NCBI GenBank assembly: GCA_963693365.1
Contig: CAVNZM010000008.1
Location: 9,672,001-9,736,000 of the forward strand
Source of the DNA: Amoebidium appalachense
Lineage: Eukaryota > Ichthyosporea
Direction: 5' to 3'
DNA length: 64,000 nt
Positions 1 to 12,779 of the stretch are shown here, one piece after another. Every line of letters begins with the position of its first letter. Position 1 is the stretch's first letter. The notes beneath the pieces were generated by a model, which was not told the origin of the DNA, searched no databases, and saw nothing but the letters and a program-made list of their open reading frames with translations. A program made the position numbers and the translations under genes.

Positions 1-491
1 CCTTTCCCCCCTCCCCTCCCCCTTCCCCCCCCCCCCTCCCCCCCCCCCGCCCCTCTTCCCCCCCAGGGCGAAGAAATGAAACATCCAACTCTATGTCTCC
101 ACATACAGACACACACATACACACACACACACACCCCTACATTCTTTCCTCAGATATTGTCTAGCACCACAACAATGAAATCCCACAAAAAAACATCACA
201 CACACCCTCCTTCCGCTACCCTCCACCTTTTCTTTTCAACTTCCCCATCGTGAAACCCCGTCCCCTTCCCCATTTCCCAAAGAACAATAAAGAATACCTC
301 CCCCCCCCCCCCCCCCCTTCTTTTTAGGTCATTTTCTTAAATCCTTGCATTATCCACTTTCTCCCCCCTTGCATTATCCACTTTCTCCCCCCATCTCTCC
401 ACACACACATTCTCTTGCCAACCGTGTCCCTACCCCATCCCCTCGCCCTCCCCCCCCCCCCCCCCCCCTCCCCACCCACCTCGCAATCCAC

Positions 492-1456
492 CCTGACAAA
501 AATTTTTGGGCCGATCTTGAACTCTTTGTCCAAGAGAGAGTCCAAATCGGTCTCCTCATCGTCCAGATAGGCGGAAATGTCCATTGACCCAGCATCGTCT
601 TTTGGACTTTCTGGACGCCGAATGAACATTTTTACAATGCGGAAAATGCCCTATGGATAAACCGAACGTTAGGAAGCAATCAACAAGCCAAAAATACAGC
701 TCAGTTCGTCCTCTAATTTTAAAGGCTTGAGGATATATTGAACTGAAAAGAGATAGGAAAAAAGGGGGGGCGCTAGTTCCTCCCTGGTCAAGAAACCAGG
801 GGGTTTCGATCGGGCAAAAGGCAGAGCGGAGAGAGTTTTTTGCTTTCAACCGACTTTACAAATAGTCCTCATGCATGTGTGTCTGTGCTGTTTCTTCTTA
901 GCAACCATCTCCTTTACTTTTATGCTTTTGGCTCATGGTCTCTGTTTCCCTTTCCTCATCCTCTCCGTCAGTGTTTTGAGTTCGAGAGAAAAGAGGGCCT
1001 CCCGAAGAAAAACCAAACCTTTCCCGTCTCAGTCGTATAAAACCAAAGTTTTTTCATCTAAACACATAATATGAACAGGGTGCCTCTGAAACGTCCCACC
1101 CCACACAAGATGCTGTTATTGTGATGCTAGGATCCCAGAAAAATACCACAGGAAAACAACTTACGGGGCTATCACTCCTACCCCCCTTCTCCTTCCCCTC
1201 CTCCACCCAACCCCCACCCTTCCCCCCTTCCCCACCCTCCCCAAATGAAACGCTTACACACACAAACTACCTTGTCTGCAAAGCTCTTGCTGATCTGTGC
1301 CTGTGCGGTGTCCAGCAATTGCTTCATGTTTTCTCTGCCGGTGGCCTTGACGAGCACCGTCTTACTGAGGAGCTCGCCATCACGATACACCTGTGCCACA
1401 ATGGGCATGGACTTCTGTGATCCTCCTGTGTTGGGAATGATATTAGGAGACTTCAT
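492..1456 (-). CDS. Partial spliced gene, possibly doublecortin-like; runs off the left edge
   Basis: Two minus-strand exons are supported: 1456-1271 (62 codons from an ATG, donor GTAGTT) and 650-492 (53 codons, acceptor CCATAG, weak donor GTGGAT). Both are in phase 0, so they can join. Exon 1 has a Val-Tyr-Arg-Asp-Gly stretch followed by a Leu-Leu-Asp amphipathic segment, which loosely recalls the start of a doublecortin (DCX) fold. Exon 2 is acidic (Asp/Glu-rich) and ends with Lys-Ile-Phe-Val-Arg. No stop follows in a believable exon, so the gene should continue past position 1. The open frame also extends upstream of 1456, so the true start could lie further right. The DCX reading is a weak resemblance only; the exon structure is better supported than the function. 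Confidence 0.35.
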
Positions 1457-1620
1457 GTCAGTTAATGATTGCTCTTGCTGACAGCTTGGTGAAATGTGTG
1501 CCGGTCTTGAAGACCGCAACCTTACGGGCGAGCAAAAGGAAAGCCTTTTGTCTAAGGTTACGTCGGTGCTGAAATAAAAACTCTTTGAGAAGCAGATTGG
1601 AATCAAACTCCTACATACGA

Positions 1621-3001
1621 CCCTGTTGGGTTTTAATGCGCCAGACTTATGGAGTTCTCATTCGCATTAACACACCAAAGTGAGGTGCTCACTCAGAAGC
1701 ATGCTAGAAGAAAGACACGTGCAGAGGGGGGAAAGTAGATGGCAGTTCCATTCTTTATTTAGTGGATATAGGTAATATGGTAGTATATGGTATCTTAGAC
1801 ACCTTTGTGAAAAGGATGCGAGTTTGAGAGTAATACAACTAGTTGCTTACACGTAAGCACATGCATGGAAAGAACAAGTAAAGGGCAATTCCGTTCTATA
1901 TTATTAGGATGTGCTTGGTATGGGTGAAAACTTTGTGAAACTATGGTCGGGGGAATGTACTGTTTAATTAATCAGTTTTGCGAAATAAACCAGAGGCCTT
2001 CACTTACGCGGTGCTGAATAACTCTAATTGATGACCGGAAGCTAAAAAAGAACCACAGATTAGGAGACTCTGCACGGTTCGTCTGTAATACCTATCAAAA
2101 ATTGGATGGAAGGGGAGGGAAGGAGGAGAAAGGGTAGGGAGAGCTATGTGGAGAAGGTGGTATGAATGATAGCTTACCGATTTGCGACATTTTGAATTTG
2201 GGGAATCAAGCCACGAAACGTGACAGACAGTTACCGTCCTCCTCTCACATGTGTTTCTTCCCTGTTTCTTCCTATTAGCTCCTTTGGTTGTTTGGAGATT
2301 AATCAGCTTCTTAATGCTAATAAGAAAGGCGTGGATGTGCACCGAAAAATAAGCCCCTTTATTCCGTCACGGTCACGACCAAAAGCTTGTGACCAGTAAA
2401 AGTCGCGCTAATCTAAGGTCAATTAAAGATACCAGGGAATCTCAAGGGCTAACAATACTATTAATAGCAGTCAAGTAAACACTGAGACACATCAGAAAGC
2501 GTCAACATAAATGAAATATCATTAGTCCCATTACCCCAGCTTATCTGCGAGACATAAAAGAGAAATTCATATTCATAAAAAATCGATACAATTGCTATTC
2601 TTGCTTGGAGATTACTTTCAGGGGTTTCACTCTTCAAGTTTTAGCTCTATAGCTAGAGAGGTGCAGCGATCTTTAATGTGAACACACCCTTGATGCCTGT
2701 TCAATTCAAAACTGAGGCTCCAATTGTGCACTTGCCAAATCGGGTCAAATTATTTTCTATTTTTGGATTCGTTTGCGTAATCGGCCAGTATAAGGTCATA
2801 TCTTATTTCACACTGAAACGAAATACAAAACACAAAAAAAAGTAGGAATATAATTACCTTGCATGCATGCATAGTGTGTCAAGTGTAAGAATACGTGCGG
2901 CTGGTGACACACGTGTCGGGAAAAAAAAAACAAAAAAAAACCAAAAAAAAAAACCGATGCATCCTATCCACGTGCACAGCAGCACAGCACCGTAATATTT
3001 A

Positions 3002-3057
<56 letters not shown>

Positions 3058-3349
3058 CGTCATTTGATAGAGACGTGTTGTAGTTGAAACACCCCAAGTC
3101 ACTACATTGACCTTTGCATTTTATAAGTCTTTCAGAATTACCAGCACACTCAACATTTAGTTGAGATGAAGCTCTTGTAATTGTGTGACTTGGCAAGTGA
3201 GTTAGTGCGTGGGTGGGTGAGTGTGACTGTGTGTGTGCCAGCGAGAAGGTTGTTGTAAGGCTAGTGCAACGAGCTCAATATTCTGTATTTGTGCACAGGT
3301 GCACTGATGCGTTCAGCCGTGGTTCACGATGCATATGCCATGATGCTGA
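1621..3349. other. Gene-free AT-rich stretch
   Basis: No ORF, splice-bounded exon or RNA gene was recognised. The stretch holds a C homopolymer of about 50 nt at 3004-3055 and short A runs near 2923-2953, with no strong repeat structure. Confidence 0.5.
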
Positions 3350-3358
3350 GTTATTCAC

Positions 3359-3464
3359 CTACCACCTACTGAGGCGGTGTCTCCTTTCTTTTCTTTTTTT
3401 TTTTTTTTGCCGCCTGAGTAGATGTATAACGTCGCACGTGCGGCAACACGTCGGTACGTGTTAG
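3359..3464 (+). mobile_element. MITE copy 1 (non-autonomous TIR element)
   Basis: The 106-bp element starts CTACCACCTAC and ends GTACGTGTTAG, which gives imperfect terminal inverted repeats (9 of 11 positions match). It is flanked by a perfect 9-bp direct repeat, GTTATTCAC, at 3350-3358 and 3465-3473. It contains a poly-T tract and an internal GTCGCACGTGCGGC palindrome. A 9-bp target duplication is typical of Mutator-like elements, so that superfamily is inferred. Confidence 0.75.
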
Positions 3465-3484
3465 GTTATTCACCAAGATCGACG

Positions 3485-3547
3485 CTAACACGTACTGACG
3501 TGTTGCCGCACGTGCGACGTTTTAACATCTACTCAGGCGGCCCTTTT

Positions 3548-3588
<41 letters not shown>

Positions 3589-3616
3589 AAGGAGACACCG
3601 CCTCTGTAGGTGGTAG
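3485..3616 (-). mobile_element. MITE copy 2, opposite orientation
   Basis: This is the same element as 3359-3464, inserted in reverse only 20 bp away, so the pair looks like one large palindrome. It has its own perfect 9-bp target duplication, AGATCGACG, at 3476-3484 and 3617-3625, which shows two independent insertions and not a single foldback. It carries an extra ACTTAAAAGGG next to an expanded A/T tract of about 33 nt. Confidence 0.75.
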
Positions 3617-3776
3617 AGATCGACGTGTCCTTAAATTTACAGTTTACTCGAATGCCCCTTGAAGCAATATTACTGAGCTTGGAATAACAATGTAGCTCTT
3701 CGAGCCTTTTAAAGTCAACATCGATATCAGTTCCTCTCAGCCTCTCAATAAAGCTCGTGGCAGCACTGAAGAAGGT

Positions 3777-3888
3777 CTACCACCTACTGAAGCGGTGTCT
3801 CCTTTCTTTTTTTTTTTTTTTTTTTACTTAAAAGGGACCTGAGTAGATGTATAACGTCGCACGTGCGGCAACTGGCAGTACGTGTTAG
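3777..3888 (+). mobile_element. MITE copy 3
   Basis: This third copy in 550 bp has the same ends and the same poly-T plus ACTTAAAAGGG interior as copy 2. The flanks GAAGAAGGT (3768-3776) and GAAGAAGAC (3889-3897) match at 7 of 9 positions, consistent with an older or mutated target duplication. Confidence 0.65.
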
Positions 3889-3896
3889 GAAGAAGA

Positions 3897-3934
3897 CAAG
3901 GCCTCCTAAATGTTGTGCTATTTAGGAGGCCTTG
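3897..3934. repeat. Perfect 14-bp inverted repeat
   Basis: The arms at 3897-3910 and 3921-3934 are exactly complementary (core AAGGCCTCCTAAA) around a 10-nt loop. The hairpin sits directly beside MITE copy 3. Its function is unknown. Confidence 0.6.
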
Positions 3935-4055
3935 GAAGAAGATCACTGAAGACCAAAGAGACACGCGCACGTGCGTCAAGCTGAGCCTGGCACTCAGCCT
4001 GGGCGCGGCTTCCTCGGTGAGAGTGAGGTTGAGGCAGTGAGGGCCTGTCTGCCTG

Positions 4056-4130
4056 TGACGTCAGGCTGTGCGCCGGTGACGATGACGTCATGCATTCCAG
4101 CTGGCATGGCGATTCAATGAACCAATCACA
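4056..4130 (+). promoter_or_regulatory. Candidate promoter of the membrane-protein gene: CRE-like and CCAAT motifs
   Basis: A full TGACGTCA palindrome at 4083-4090, a second GTGACGTCA about 30 bp upstream and an ACCAATCA box near 4121 lie 200-280 bp before the ATG at 4337. The motifs are seen directly; the promoter role is inferred from position. Confidence 0.35.
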
Positions 4131-4336
4131 ACACGAGCTCGCACTACACAGCAGCTGGCTGGTTGAACACCGTGTTCTTCATTCTTTGTTTCTTTTCTAT
4201 GGCGAGCCTCCACAGGATCATTCACAGTCGAGTCCCTTATGATCCTGTCAAAAGAAGTTGAGGGTTTTTTAAAGAGTTGAGGGTTTTTTAATGACTGCAA
4301 CACTGTGGAAGATCATCAGTGTAGAACCAGAAGAAA

Positions 4337-5043
4337 ATGAATACGCCAGACTCAGACATTGCTACTACAAACCGCTCGCTTTCACACGAGAAAAAGACTG
4401 AGGATGGGGTTGATGGACGAACAAGAGCAACAGCGGAATCGTCAAGGGTAATAGCTGTCGGAAAAAACGGGCAGGAGGAGTGGGATGTGGATCAAGCGCA
4501 CACAAGAGCAAGTGTAGAAAAGTTTCAAGAGAGAAACTGGCTCAGAAACTGGTGGAGGTTCAAGTTTCACCTGTTGGAGGAAGATAGGTTTGTTACATCT
4601 TACATAGCAACACCCAAGACACTGCTCCTTGTCCGGTCCATGTTGACGATTTATACGATCGTGACCTTGGCATGCGCCTTTGCGACGTATTGGGACGACG
4701 GCATGTTTGTATGTACCCAGCTCCTTTTTCACTCTAACTGCACGCTTTTTTTTTGTATTGCTCAATGTCATGACAGAGCTTGCAAACGTCGTGTGCGGAC
4801 ACAAGCGCATCACCTAGTATTACTAATGCCGCAAGCGTCTGCCCACGCATATACACGCACACACACGCGCGCAAATCGTCTAATAATGGCAACCAACATA
4901 AAATGTAGAGTTTTAGCAGCACTTTTGCCCTCGCACTTCTGCTGGTTGCGTGATCGCAGGCAACTCTGAAAGTGTTTGAAGGAAATTACCGACGACGGTT
5001 AGCTCACCAATACACAGACACACGCACACACACACACACACAT

Positions 5044-5074
<31 letters not shown>

Positions 5075-5224
5075 CGCACGCACGCACGCACGCACACACA
5101 CGCACGCATACACACACACTCACTCATTCACTCACACACGCATACACACACACGCGTACGCACACATACACACCGTGTGACAAGTGCACACACACACACT
5201 CACGCACACACATACACACCCACA

Positions 5225-5290
<66 letters not shown>

Positions 5291-5811
5291 ATACACACAC
5301 ACATGGCAACACCGCAACACACATGGCAACACCGCAACACATGCACACGTGTGCGCGCAAGGCTCAAACTCTACCACGTGCACCTGTACATAAGGATCCC
5401 TGTTCGGCACATCTACCTTCACACGAGTCCGTGGACCTGCCAACCTCCTGTTTGCAAACACAGAGGAGATACAGACACATGAACATCAGAATACAAATCT
5501 TTAAGATGTTACATATGAACGTGCCAGTTCTAAAATGTACAGTATGTGGAAGGAATATCATCATTTTCACCAGTATCAGAACCCGGTGATTGGTGCTTCT
5601 TCCTCTTGAAGCCTCATAAAAGCAAAGGGGAAGGTGGGGGGGAAGGGGGAGGGAGGGAGGCTCAAAGATTTTGCACAGGCTCAGGATATGGATTCCTTAG
5701 AAGAGGGTCTTTCACACGCTGTATATTGTGTTGTTATATTCAACGTACCTTTACACGGAGCTAACGTTATTGAGAATTGTGGTGACATTTCCCGGGGGGG
5801 GGGGGGGGGGG

Positions 5812-5842
<31 letters not shown>

Positions 5843-6264
5843 GGGGGGGGGAGGGAGGGGGGGGTCCCTATGTTGTGGTGGTCGCTATACCAGGGGTTCG
5901 CCATTATGAGAAGGGACTGTACTTCCATATCGCATCTTGACCCCCCCCCCCCCCCCCCCCCCCCACACACACAAAAAAAAAATAACAATAATAAAGGAAA
6001 CTAATTTAATACTGCAGTTCCGGTTTTTCACCAATCTCAGCTACATGGGTCTGACAATCTACATGATTGCCGCCACCGTACACTCAGGCAAGTTTCTTCC
6101 CTCTCCCTCCTCTCCCCCTACCTAGCTTGCATGGTACTGTGGATGATGTGGCCCCCCCCCCTGAGGATGTGCTCTGCTTATTATGCATACTCTATATTCC
6201 TGGTTGCATTCTGCATTGTGTTATCCGTTGTGAGTGTGTATTGCATACTCTACGGCGCATTTAC

Positions 6265-6320
<56 letters not shown>

Positions 6321-6514
6321 CACCTCCTCCTCTGCATCCTCACCTCACTTTCCTGATGAAGGGCTGTGAGATTATCGATATTTTGTGTTTGTACTTGCAT
6401 GCCAGTGTATACATTGCACCGTACGGTTTCTTTAATTTGATGTCTGCGTACTCCGTGCTGTGTACTGTGTATTTACCCCCCACCCCCCTCCCCCGGGGCA
6501 TTGTCTCTCTATCA

Positions 6515-6548
<34 letters not shown>

Positions 6549-6555
6549 CCCCCCC

Positions 6556-6591
<36 letters not shown>

Positions 6592-6684
6592 TCTCTCTCT
6601 CTCTCTCGCTCTCTCTCGCTCTCTTTCGCTCTCTCGCTCTTCCCCCCCCCCCCCCCCCTTTTCCCTCTCTCTCCCTCTCCCTCT

Positions 6685-6779
<95 letters not shown>

Positions 6780-6783
6780 TCTC

Positions 6784-6817
<34 letters not shown>

Positions 6818-7324
6818 GTCCCCTCCCCCCTCCCTCCCTCCCCCTCCTCCCCTCACCTTTCCCCATTCCCCTTATTCGCAGGCCTGCCATTCTCCTCTCT
6901 AATCTATAGAAGACCGTTTTTAGATTTTTTGCAGTCCCGGTGCTGGATGATGCTGCATTTTTCTGGCATGCACCAGTTTTTGTCGTTAACCATTTTTTGA
7001 GGGAGCTGGGGCATTACATCCGCTCTATGTTGATGATCTTCAGATCTCTTTGTGCACTGTTCTGAGTATCTCCCCCCCCCCCCCCCCCTCCCCCCAACAC
7101 ACACACAGACACACGCTTTTTCATGCCGTGCGCTCACACAGTCCTTTTCTGGCACAAAAAATGAACAAGGCACACACTCTGTGTGCGGTTGGATATGTAG
7201 ACGCCTCCCCGTAACACACACATTAAGCATACACGTGTGTGTATGCAGTTACGCATCAGCGCAGGGAAGTGCCCCCGTACATGTGCGCCTGTGCGCGCAC
7301 AAAAACCCACATATAAACAAGCAG

Positions 7325-7359
<35 letters not shown>

Positions 7360-8434
7360 CACCCCCCTCCCCCCCCTCCCCCCCCCCCCCCCCCCCCCCC
7401 CCGTCCCCCCCCTCCTCCTCTCTCCCTCCCCCCTCCCCCCCCACACACACACCGAAACCCACGGAGTCTCCAAACCAATATCCCTTAAATTAACCACCGA
7501 CAACCACATCCTAACTTCCCTTATCTACACCCACAGCAATATACGTCTCACAGGGTGCCGGTGGTATGCCTCTCAGTATTATAGCCCAGCCCAGGTGGCT
7601 ACGGCTATCATTCTGGATGCTCTATGAGGTGGTGGTTTGCTTTAAGGTCATCGTACCAATCGTCTATTGGGCATTCCTCTCTAAGAAAGCACGTATGTTT
7701 ATTGTCTCCCTCCCCTCCCCCCCTCCGCACACACACACACACACACAGACAGAAACTCACACAAAAATAAAATAAAAAAGAAGGGAAAAAGAAAAAAAGA
7801 AAAGAGTGAAGAGTAAGGTTTGGTGGTTTTGCCATTTTTCATATTTTCATGATAGTGTTCAAATTGTGATAATTTTCTACATTGTTCCACATAATTTATC
7901 ATGATCCCCTCCCCCCCCCCCCCCCCCCCCCTCCCCCAGCGGGCGGACACCCATCCATTTACCCAGTCAACAGTTAAACCGAGCAAGCATTATGCCGAGG
8001 TGAATGGTTAAATTTGGGAGTAGTGTGATTTGAGTAAGAGCATGACCATATTACTGAATGCCTTCTCTGTTCTAGAGAGTGTCTGTTACAAGAGTTGAAA
8101 CATGCGGCGCTTGGAACACTACAGGGAAAAATGAACAAAAACATAGAATCAAAACACAAAGAACCCAATAACCATGTGCATGTGAAAGCGTAACGATGGA
8201 TTCCTTAAACAAATCATACCTCTGACCACCACAGCGGCGTGGAGCGATAGCTACAAAGCGTGGCTCAACGTCAGTGTCCACGGTTTTGATTTTGTGGTGG
8301 TGTTTATCGAGGGTGTCTTTAACAGACACATAATGGTGCTGGGTCACTGCTGGGTGCTCATTGCCTTCATGCTACTCTACGCAATTGCCACAAATATCAT
8401 CTACTATGCAAACACTGCGTATGTAGCCCCCCTC

Positions 8435-8471
<37 letters not shown>

Positions 8472-8921
8472 TCTCCCCCTATCCCCCCATCACCACCACC
8501 ACCACCTCCGCCGCCACAATCACCACCACCACCACTAACCACCCACCCACCCAACTTAGGGTCGTGTGGATGGCTTGGGCCCCCCCTGAGTATGGGCTCG
8601 GCTTATGTTCCATTCTCCTTGTGTGTGCTTTACCGAGTCTGTGTCCTGTTGTCTGTTGTGGATGTGTTCTTTGTACTGAGCATCACATTCATAACACGCA
8701 TCCAACTACGCATGTTGCATACCCTCTGTACCTTAAACTGCCTATGCATACCTGTGCAGTTAAATTACATGTTCTGAATCTGTAATTCATACTGTAAACC
8801 GGATTCCAATACCCCCTTCCCCCCCCCCTCACCCACGTCTCCCCATCACCATACACATACTAATCAAATGTACCTCACAAGCCTCTCGATCATCGCATGA
8901 CTAGGCTAAGCTACACACGCG

Positions 8922-8972
<51 letters not shown>

Positions 8973-9867
8973 CACGCACACACATCGGGGCTCTCTCTCT
9001 CTCTCTCCTCCCCCCGCGCCCCCCCCCCCCCCTCCCCCCCCTCCAACCCCCCCCTCAGCCCCCCCCTCCCTACCCTCCCTCCTTCCCCCCTCCCGCCCTC
9101 CCTTTCCCTCTCTTCCCCCCCCCCCCCCCCCCCCCCTTCCCCTCCCCCCGTTTCTCTCTTCATCTTCTGGCAACCCTTCCTTGTGTGCCCTCGAACTCAC
9201 CTACTTACACACGCAGGCGCGCGCGCACACACACACACACACACGCACACACACACACGCACACACACAAATACATGCATCCGCGAAACCCCCGTGTCAT
9301 ATGGGCAATTCACGTAGAACCGTCAACATAAAACAGCCGATCAACCCCACCTCCACATCCCCTTCCCCCACCTTCCCCCCCCCCTCCCCCCCTCTCTCTC
9401 CCTCCCCCCCCCTCCTCCCCTCCCCTCCACACACACACCGTGACACACAAGCACGCACACCACCACCACCACCCCCCCCCAACCCATCCCCCCCCCTCCA
9501 CCCGGCCACCCATCTCCCCACTTCCCCCACCCTCCCCCCCCCCCCCCCCCCCCCCGTCCAACCCTTCTTTTAACGGCCCCTTCTCATTGGATCTTTTTAA
9601 TTTTTCAGGAACGGGTGGACCTACTTCTTCCTCAACACCACCAAGATCTCTGCCGTCTATTGGTACCCTTTGCTATGTCTCATGATGGTCCTGTTTTGGC
9701 TGTTGGTGACAGTAGCCCACGTGTACCGCGAAAAACATTTCATGAAAAAGGGGGTGGGAAAGGGGGTGTGGTGCAGACTAACATCACACCATTGGTGTGA
9801 ATGGTGTAGGTGGGTTTGGGGGTGTTTTTTTGGTGGAGGGCAGGGTAGACTTGGGCTAGAGGGCTAG
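4337..9867 (+). CDS. Rolling-stone-like multi-pass membrane protein, five exons
   Basis: Exons 4337-4708, 6018-6087, 7537-7692, 8235-8418 and 9609-9867 join in consistent phase to 346 codons plus stop. The hydrophilic N-terminus (about 80 residues) is followed by a Trp-rich segment and about six hydrophobic helices: near residue 105, the Phe-Arg-Phe-Phe-Thr-Asn-Leu-Ser segment of exon 2, the Trp-Met-Leu-Tyr-Glu helix of exon 3, two in exon 4 (one starting Val-His-Gly-Phe-Asp) and one in exon 5. This order and these signatures match the rolling stone/PTHR12242 family of eukaryotic membrane proteins, whose biochemical role is poorly known. Intron 2 uses a GC donor (CAG|GCAAGT at 6088); using it is what keeps the frame. 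The ATG is the first in the frame, and the C-terminal tail is Gly/Trp/Cys-rich. Exon structure is well supported; the family call is from motif memory. Confidence 0.7.
5022..5300. repeat. (CA)n microsatellite in intron 1
   Basis: This is a nearly continuous CA array with TA/GA interruptions. The His-Thr ORFs and their Cys-Val antisense partners here are artefacts of the dinucleotide repeat. Confidence 0.85.
6126..6268 (-). repeat. Interspersed intron repeat, reverse copy
   Basis: The reverse complement closely matches the copies at 37084-37300 and 30048-30152. Shared blocks include GGATAACAC.ATGCAGAATGC, GAGTATGCATAATAAGCAGAG and CATCCTCAGGGGGG followed by CATCCACAGTACC. It lies in intron 2 of the membrane-protein gene, next to a long C run (the family's G tract on the other strand). 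Confidence 0.7.
6717..6777. repeat. (TA)n microsatellite between (CT)n arrays
   Basis: About 30 TA units, flanked on both sides by CT/C-rich low-complexity DNA in intron 2. Confidence 0.9.
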
Positions 9868-10001
9868 AGTGTAGTTGTAATTTGATTTTTTTTTCTTTTT
9901 TTGAGGGGGGGATGGGGGGGGGGGGGGGGGGAGGGGAGGGGAGGGGGGGGGGGGGGGGGGGGGCTGTTGGTGGTGGTGGTGGTGGTGGTGGTGGTTTTGG
10001 A

Positions 10002-10042
<41 letters not shown>

Positions 10043-10793
10043 GGAGAGGGGGGGGTGAAGGGGGGAGAGGAGGGGGGGGGGCTAGGGGCAGTAGTCCTGA
10101 TTTTATTCTTGTATGTTGGGCTAAGTTAACGTTGGGAACACCACTCTTTGCACTTTCTTGTTCTTTTCGCTCTTTCTTTCGGGTCTTCAAACCTCCTTTC
10201 TTCATACCCATTTTTCTTTCCTTGGTTTCTTTTCTCTCCGTCGTCTTCTTCTTCTTCTTCTTTTTTTTTTTTTTTGGTTCTTTTTTTCTGTGTCCTTCAT
10301 ACAGGTTCCGATCAATGTAACATACTAATATTAGACGTATGATAGAACATTAGATCTCAGATTGCGCTGATTGACGCAATTGTAAATTTTCGCGAATTTT
10401 TGTTTGAGGCCGGTTTTAGCTACTGGTCAGCATATGCATGAAGCCGATCTTCGGGCGTTATGAATACATGGCAGGGCACAAAACAACAAATGGCCCTATG
10501 CTGTTTTGAATTAAATTTCACATGTGTAGTATACCCTTGATAGCAAATAAATATAAAAATATTATCTCCCAATCCGCGGCCCTGATTACCTAATTACCTC
10601 CCAAATCAATTAATTGATTTCATTTCTCCGATATTTACAACAATGACCGCGTATACGTTTGTATTGTCACACTGTGACTCACACGAGGTGATTCCGAAAA
10701 CAGCATGATGGGAGGGCACCCGAGGGCCCAATCTACTGCCTTGATGGGGATTTCAAACATGTTGACCCCCCCCCCCCCCCCCCCCCGGGCCGT

Positions 10794-10841
<48 letters not shown>

Positions 10842-10965
10842 GCCCCAACCCCCCCCGCACACACACACACCTCCCTCACCACCACCACAAAAATAAGCCT
10901 CGGACACAACAACAAATTAGAGGGCTGTGGAGGAGCCTCGGATGTGGAGCCTCAGAGGGAGGTGT

Positions 10966-11033
<68 letters not shown>

Positions 11034-11819
11034 GGGGGGGGGGGGGTTCGTTCCCCAATAAGCGCATTATAGTAGGGAACAAATGAACGGCGCACAAATG
11101 CACGTACGTTTATGCATGCACCTGCATAGAACACTTGCCTGTATATATATATCTCTTCGGCTTTTTTATTGTTGGGGGCTGCGCTTACCTCCCCTCCCTC
11201 CCTTCTGCCGCCCATCCCTCTTCTCGGTAGGCCCCCCCGGCCCCTCTCTCCGTTTCTCCTTCCTTCACACCCTCCCTAACGAAGGTTGTCTGTTAGCTCC
11301 TCCCCCTCCCCCCCCCCCCCCTGCCTCCCTTCTCTCCCCTCCTCCCCCCTCTCACTAATAATAATAACCATGATTAATCACTGTCTTTCTCTTTCCCCCC
11401 CTGCTTCTCTCCGGGCCCTCTCCCTTCTCTCCCTTTCCCTTCTCTTTCTCCCTCTTCCCCCCCCCCTCTCTCTCTCCTCTCTCTCTCTCTCTTTCTCCCC
11501 CTCCCCCTCCATTCCCCCCCCCCTCTCTCTCTCCCCCACCCTCCCCCCACCTTTAACTTCTCACCCTTTTCCCCTCCTTCGAAATCCCTCCCTCTCTCTC
11601 TCTCTCTCTCTCTCCCCCTCCCCCCTCCCCCCCCCCCCCCAGTCCCCCCTCTCTCTTCTCTCTTTTTCTTACTCTCTCAGTCCCTCTCTCTGTTTTTCTC
11701 CTTCTTACCCCCACTCTCCCTCTCTCCCTCTCCCACAGCTCCTCCCCCAAGTGTTTCTTTTTCTTCCTCCCCCCCCCCCCCCCACCACCACCCCCTCTCT
11801 CTCTCCCTCCCTCTCTCTC

Positions 11820-11894
<75 letters not shown>

Positions 11895-12722
11895 CTCTCT
11901 CGCTCGCTCTCTCTCTCTCCTCTCTCTCCTCTCTCTCTCCACCCCTCCCTCTCTCACGCACGCACACACACACACGCGCGCGCGCACACACGCTCTCTCT
12001 CCCTCCCTCCCTCCCTCCCTCCCTCACTCACTCTCCCCGCCCCCCCGCCTCTCTCTCTCTCTCTCGCTCTCTCTCTCCCCCTTCCTTCTCTCTCTCCCCT
12101 CCCCCCTCCGGCCCCCCCCTCTCCCTCCCTCCCCTCCCTCCCCTCCCCCCTAGCCCCGCACCCTTGCTCCCCTAATAAGTGTAATAGTATAATTCCCTCT
12201 AGTGACGTCCCAATCTAGACCACTGTGTGCAGCCTGCTGTACATGTGTGAGCCTTTCAATGTGACAGCAGCTTCCACTTACGTTGCGGTTTTCCGCCGAT
12301 GAACTTACAGTAGTTTTATGACCACGTCTCTGTGAATCGGATTGTCACACAGTAATGCATGCATGACCAGGCCATTCCCGGTGCCAATGTATTACGACTA
12401 GCTGGCAAGAGCTACACCTTCAATTATTCATTTGACATGTAGTATTTTTTCAATTCTAGCTATCTATCCAGATTCGATGATTCTTACTATCTACTATCCG
12501 GATATATATCCATGCCGACATGGCTGGGGTAGTAGCCCCCAGGCTGGGCAAAGTGTGTACTTATTATAGTCAGTTTGTGAAGGATGGTTTAGCTTAGCTG
12601 AACTCATAGATAGCACCCCCCTTAACTAATGTACTGTCGGTGCTGTGTGGTAGACGGTAGTTTCCCTAGAGGGCCTGTAAAGACTCTCCGGGAACAAAAC
12701 GTGATAAAATAAAATAAAAAAG

Positions 12723-12779
<57 letters not shown>

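Noticed and set aside
3359-3616. Single large foldback (palindromic) transposon
   Set aside because: Each half has its own distinct 9-bp target duplication, so these are two separate insertions.
5022-5360. Long His-Thr and Cys-Val ORFs on both strands
   Set aside because: They are translations of (CA)n repeats in an intron, with no conserved sequence.
6131-7000. 289-codon plus-strand ORF rich in Pro, Ser, Leu and Ile-Tyr
   Set aside because: Made of C runs, (CT)n and (TA)n inside intron 2 of the membrane-protein gene.
11286-12218. 310-codon Ser/Pro/Leu ORF
   Set aside because: Translation of CT/C-rich low-complexity DNA; no normal-composition segment.
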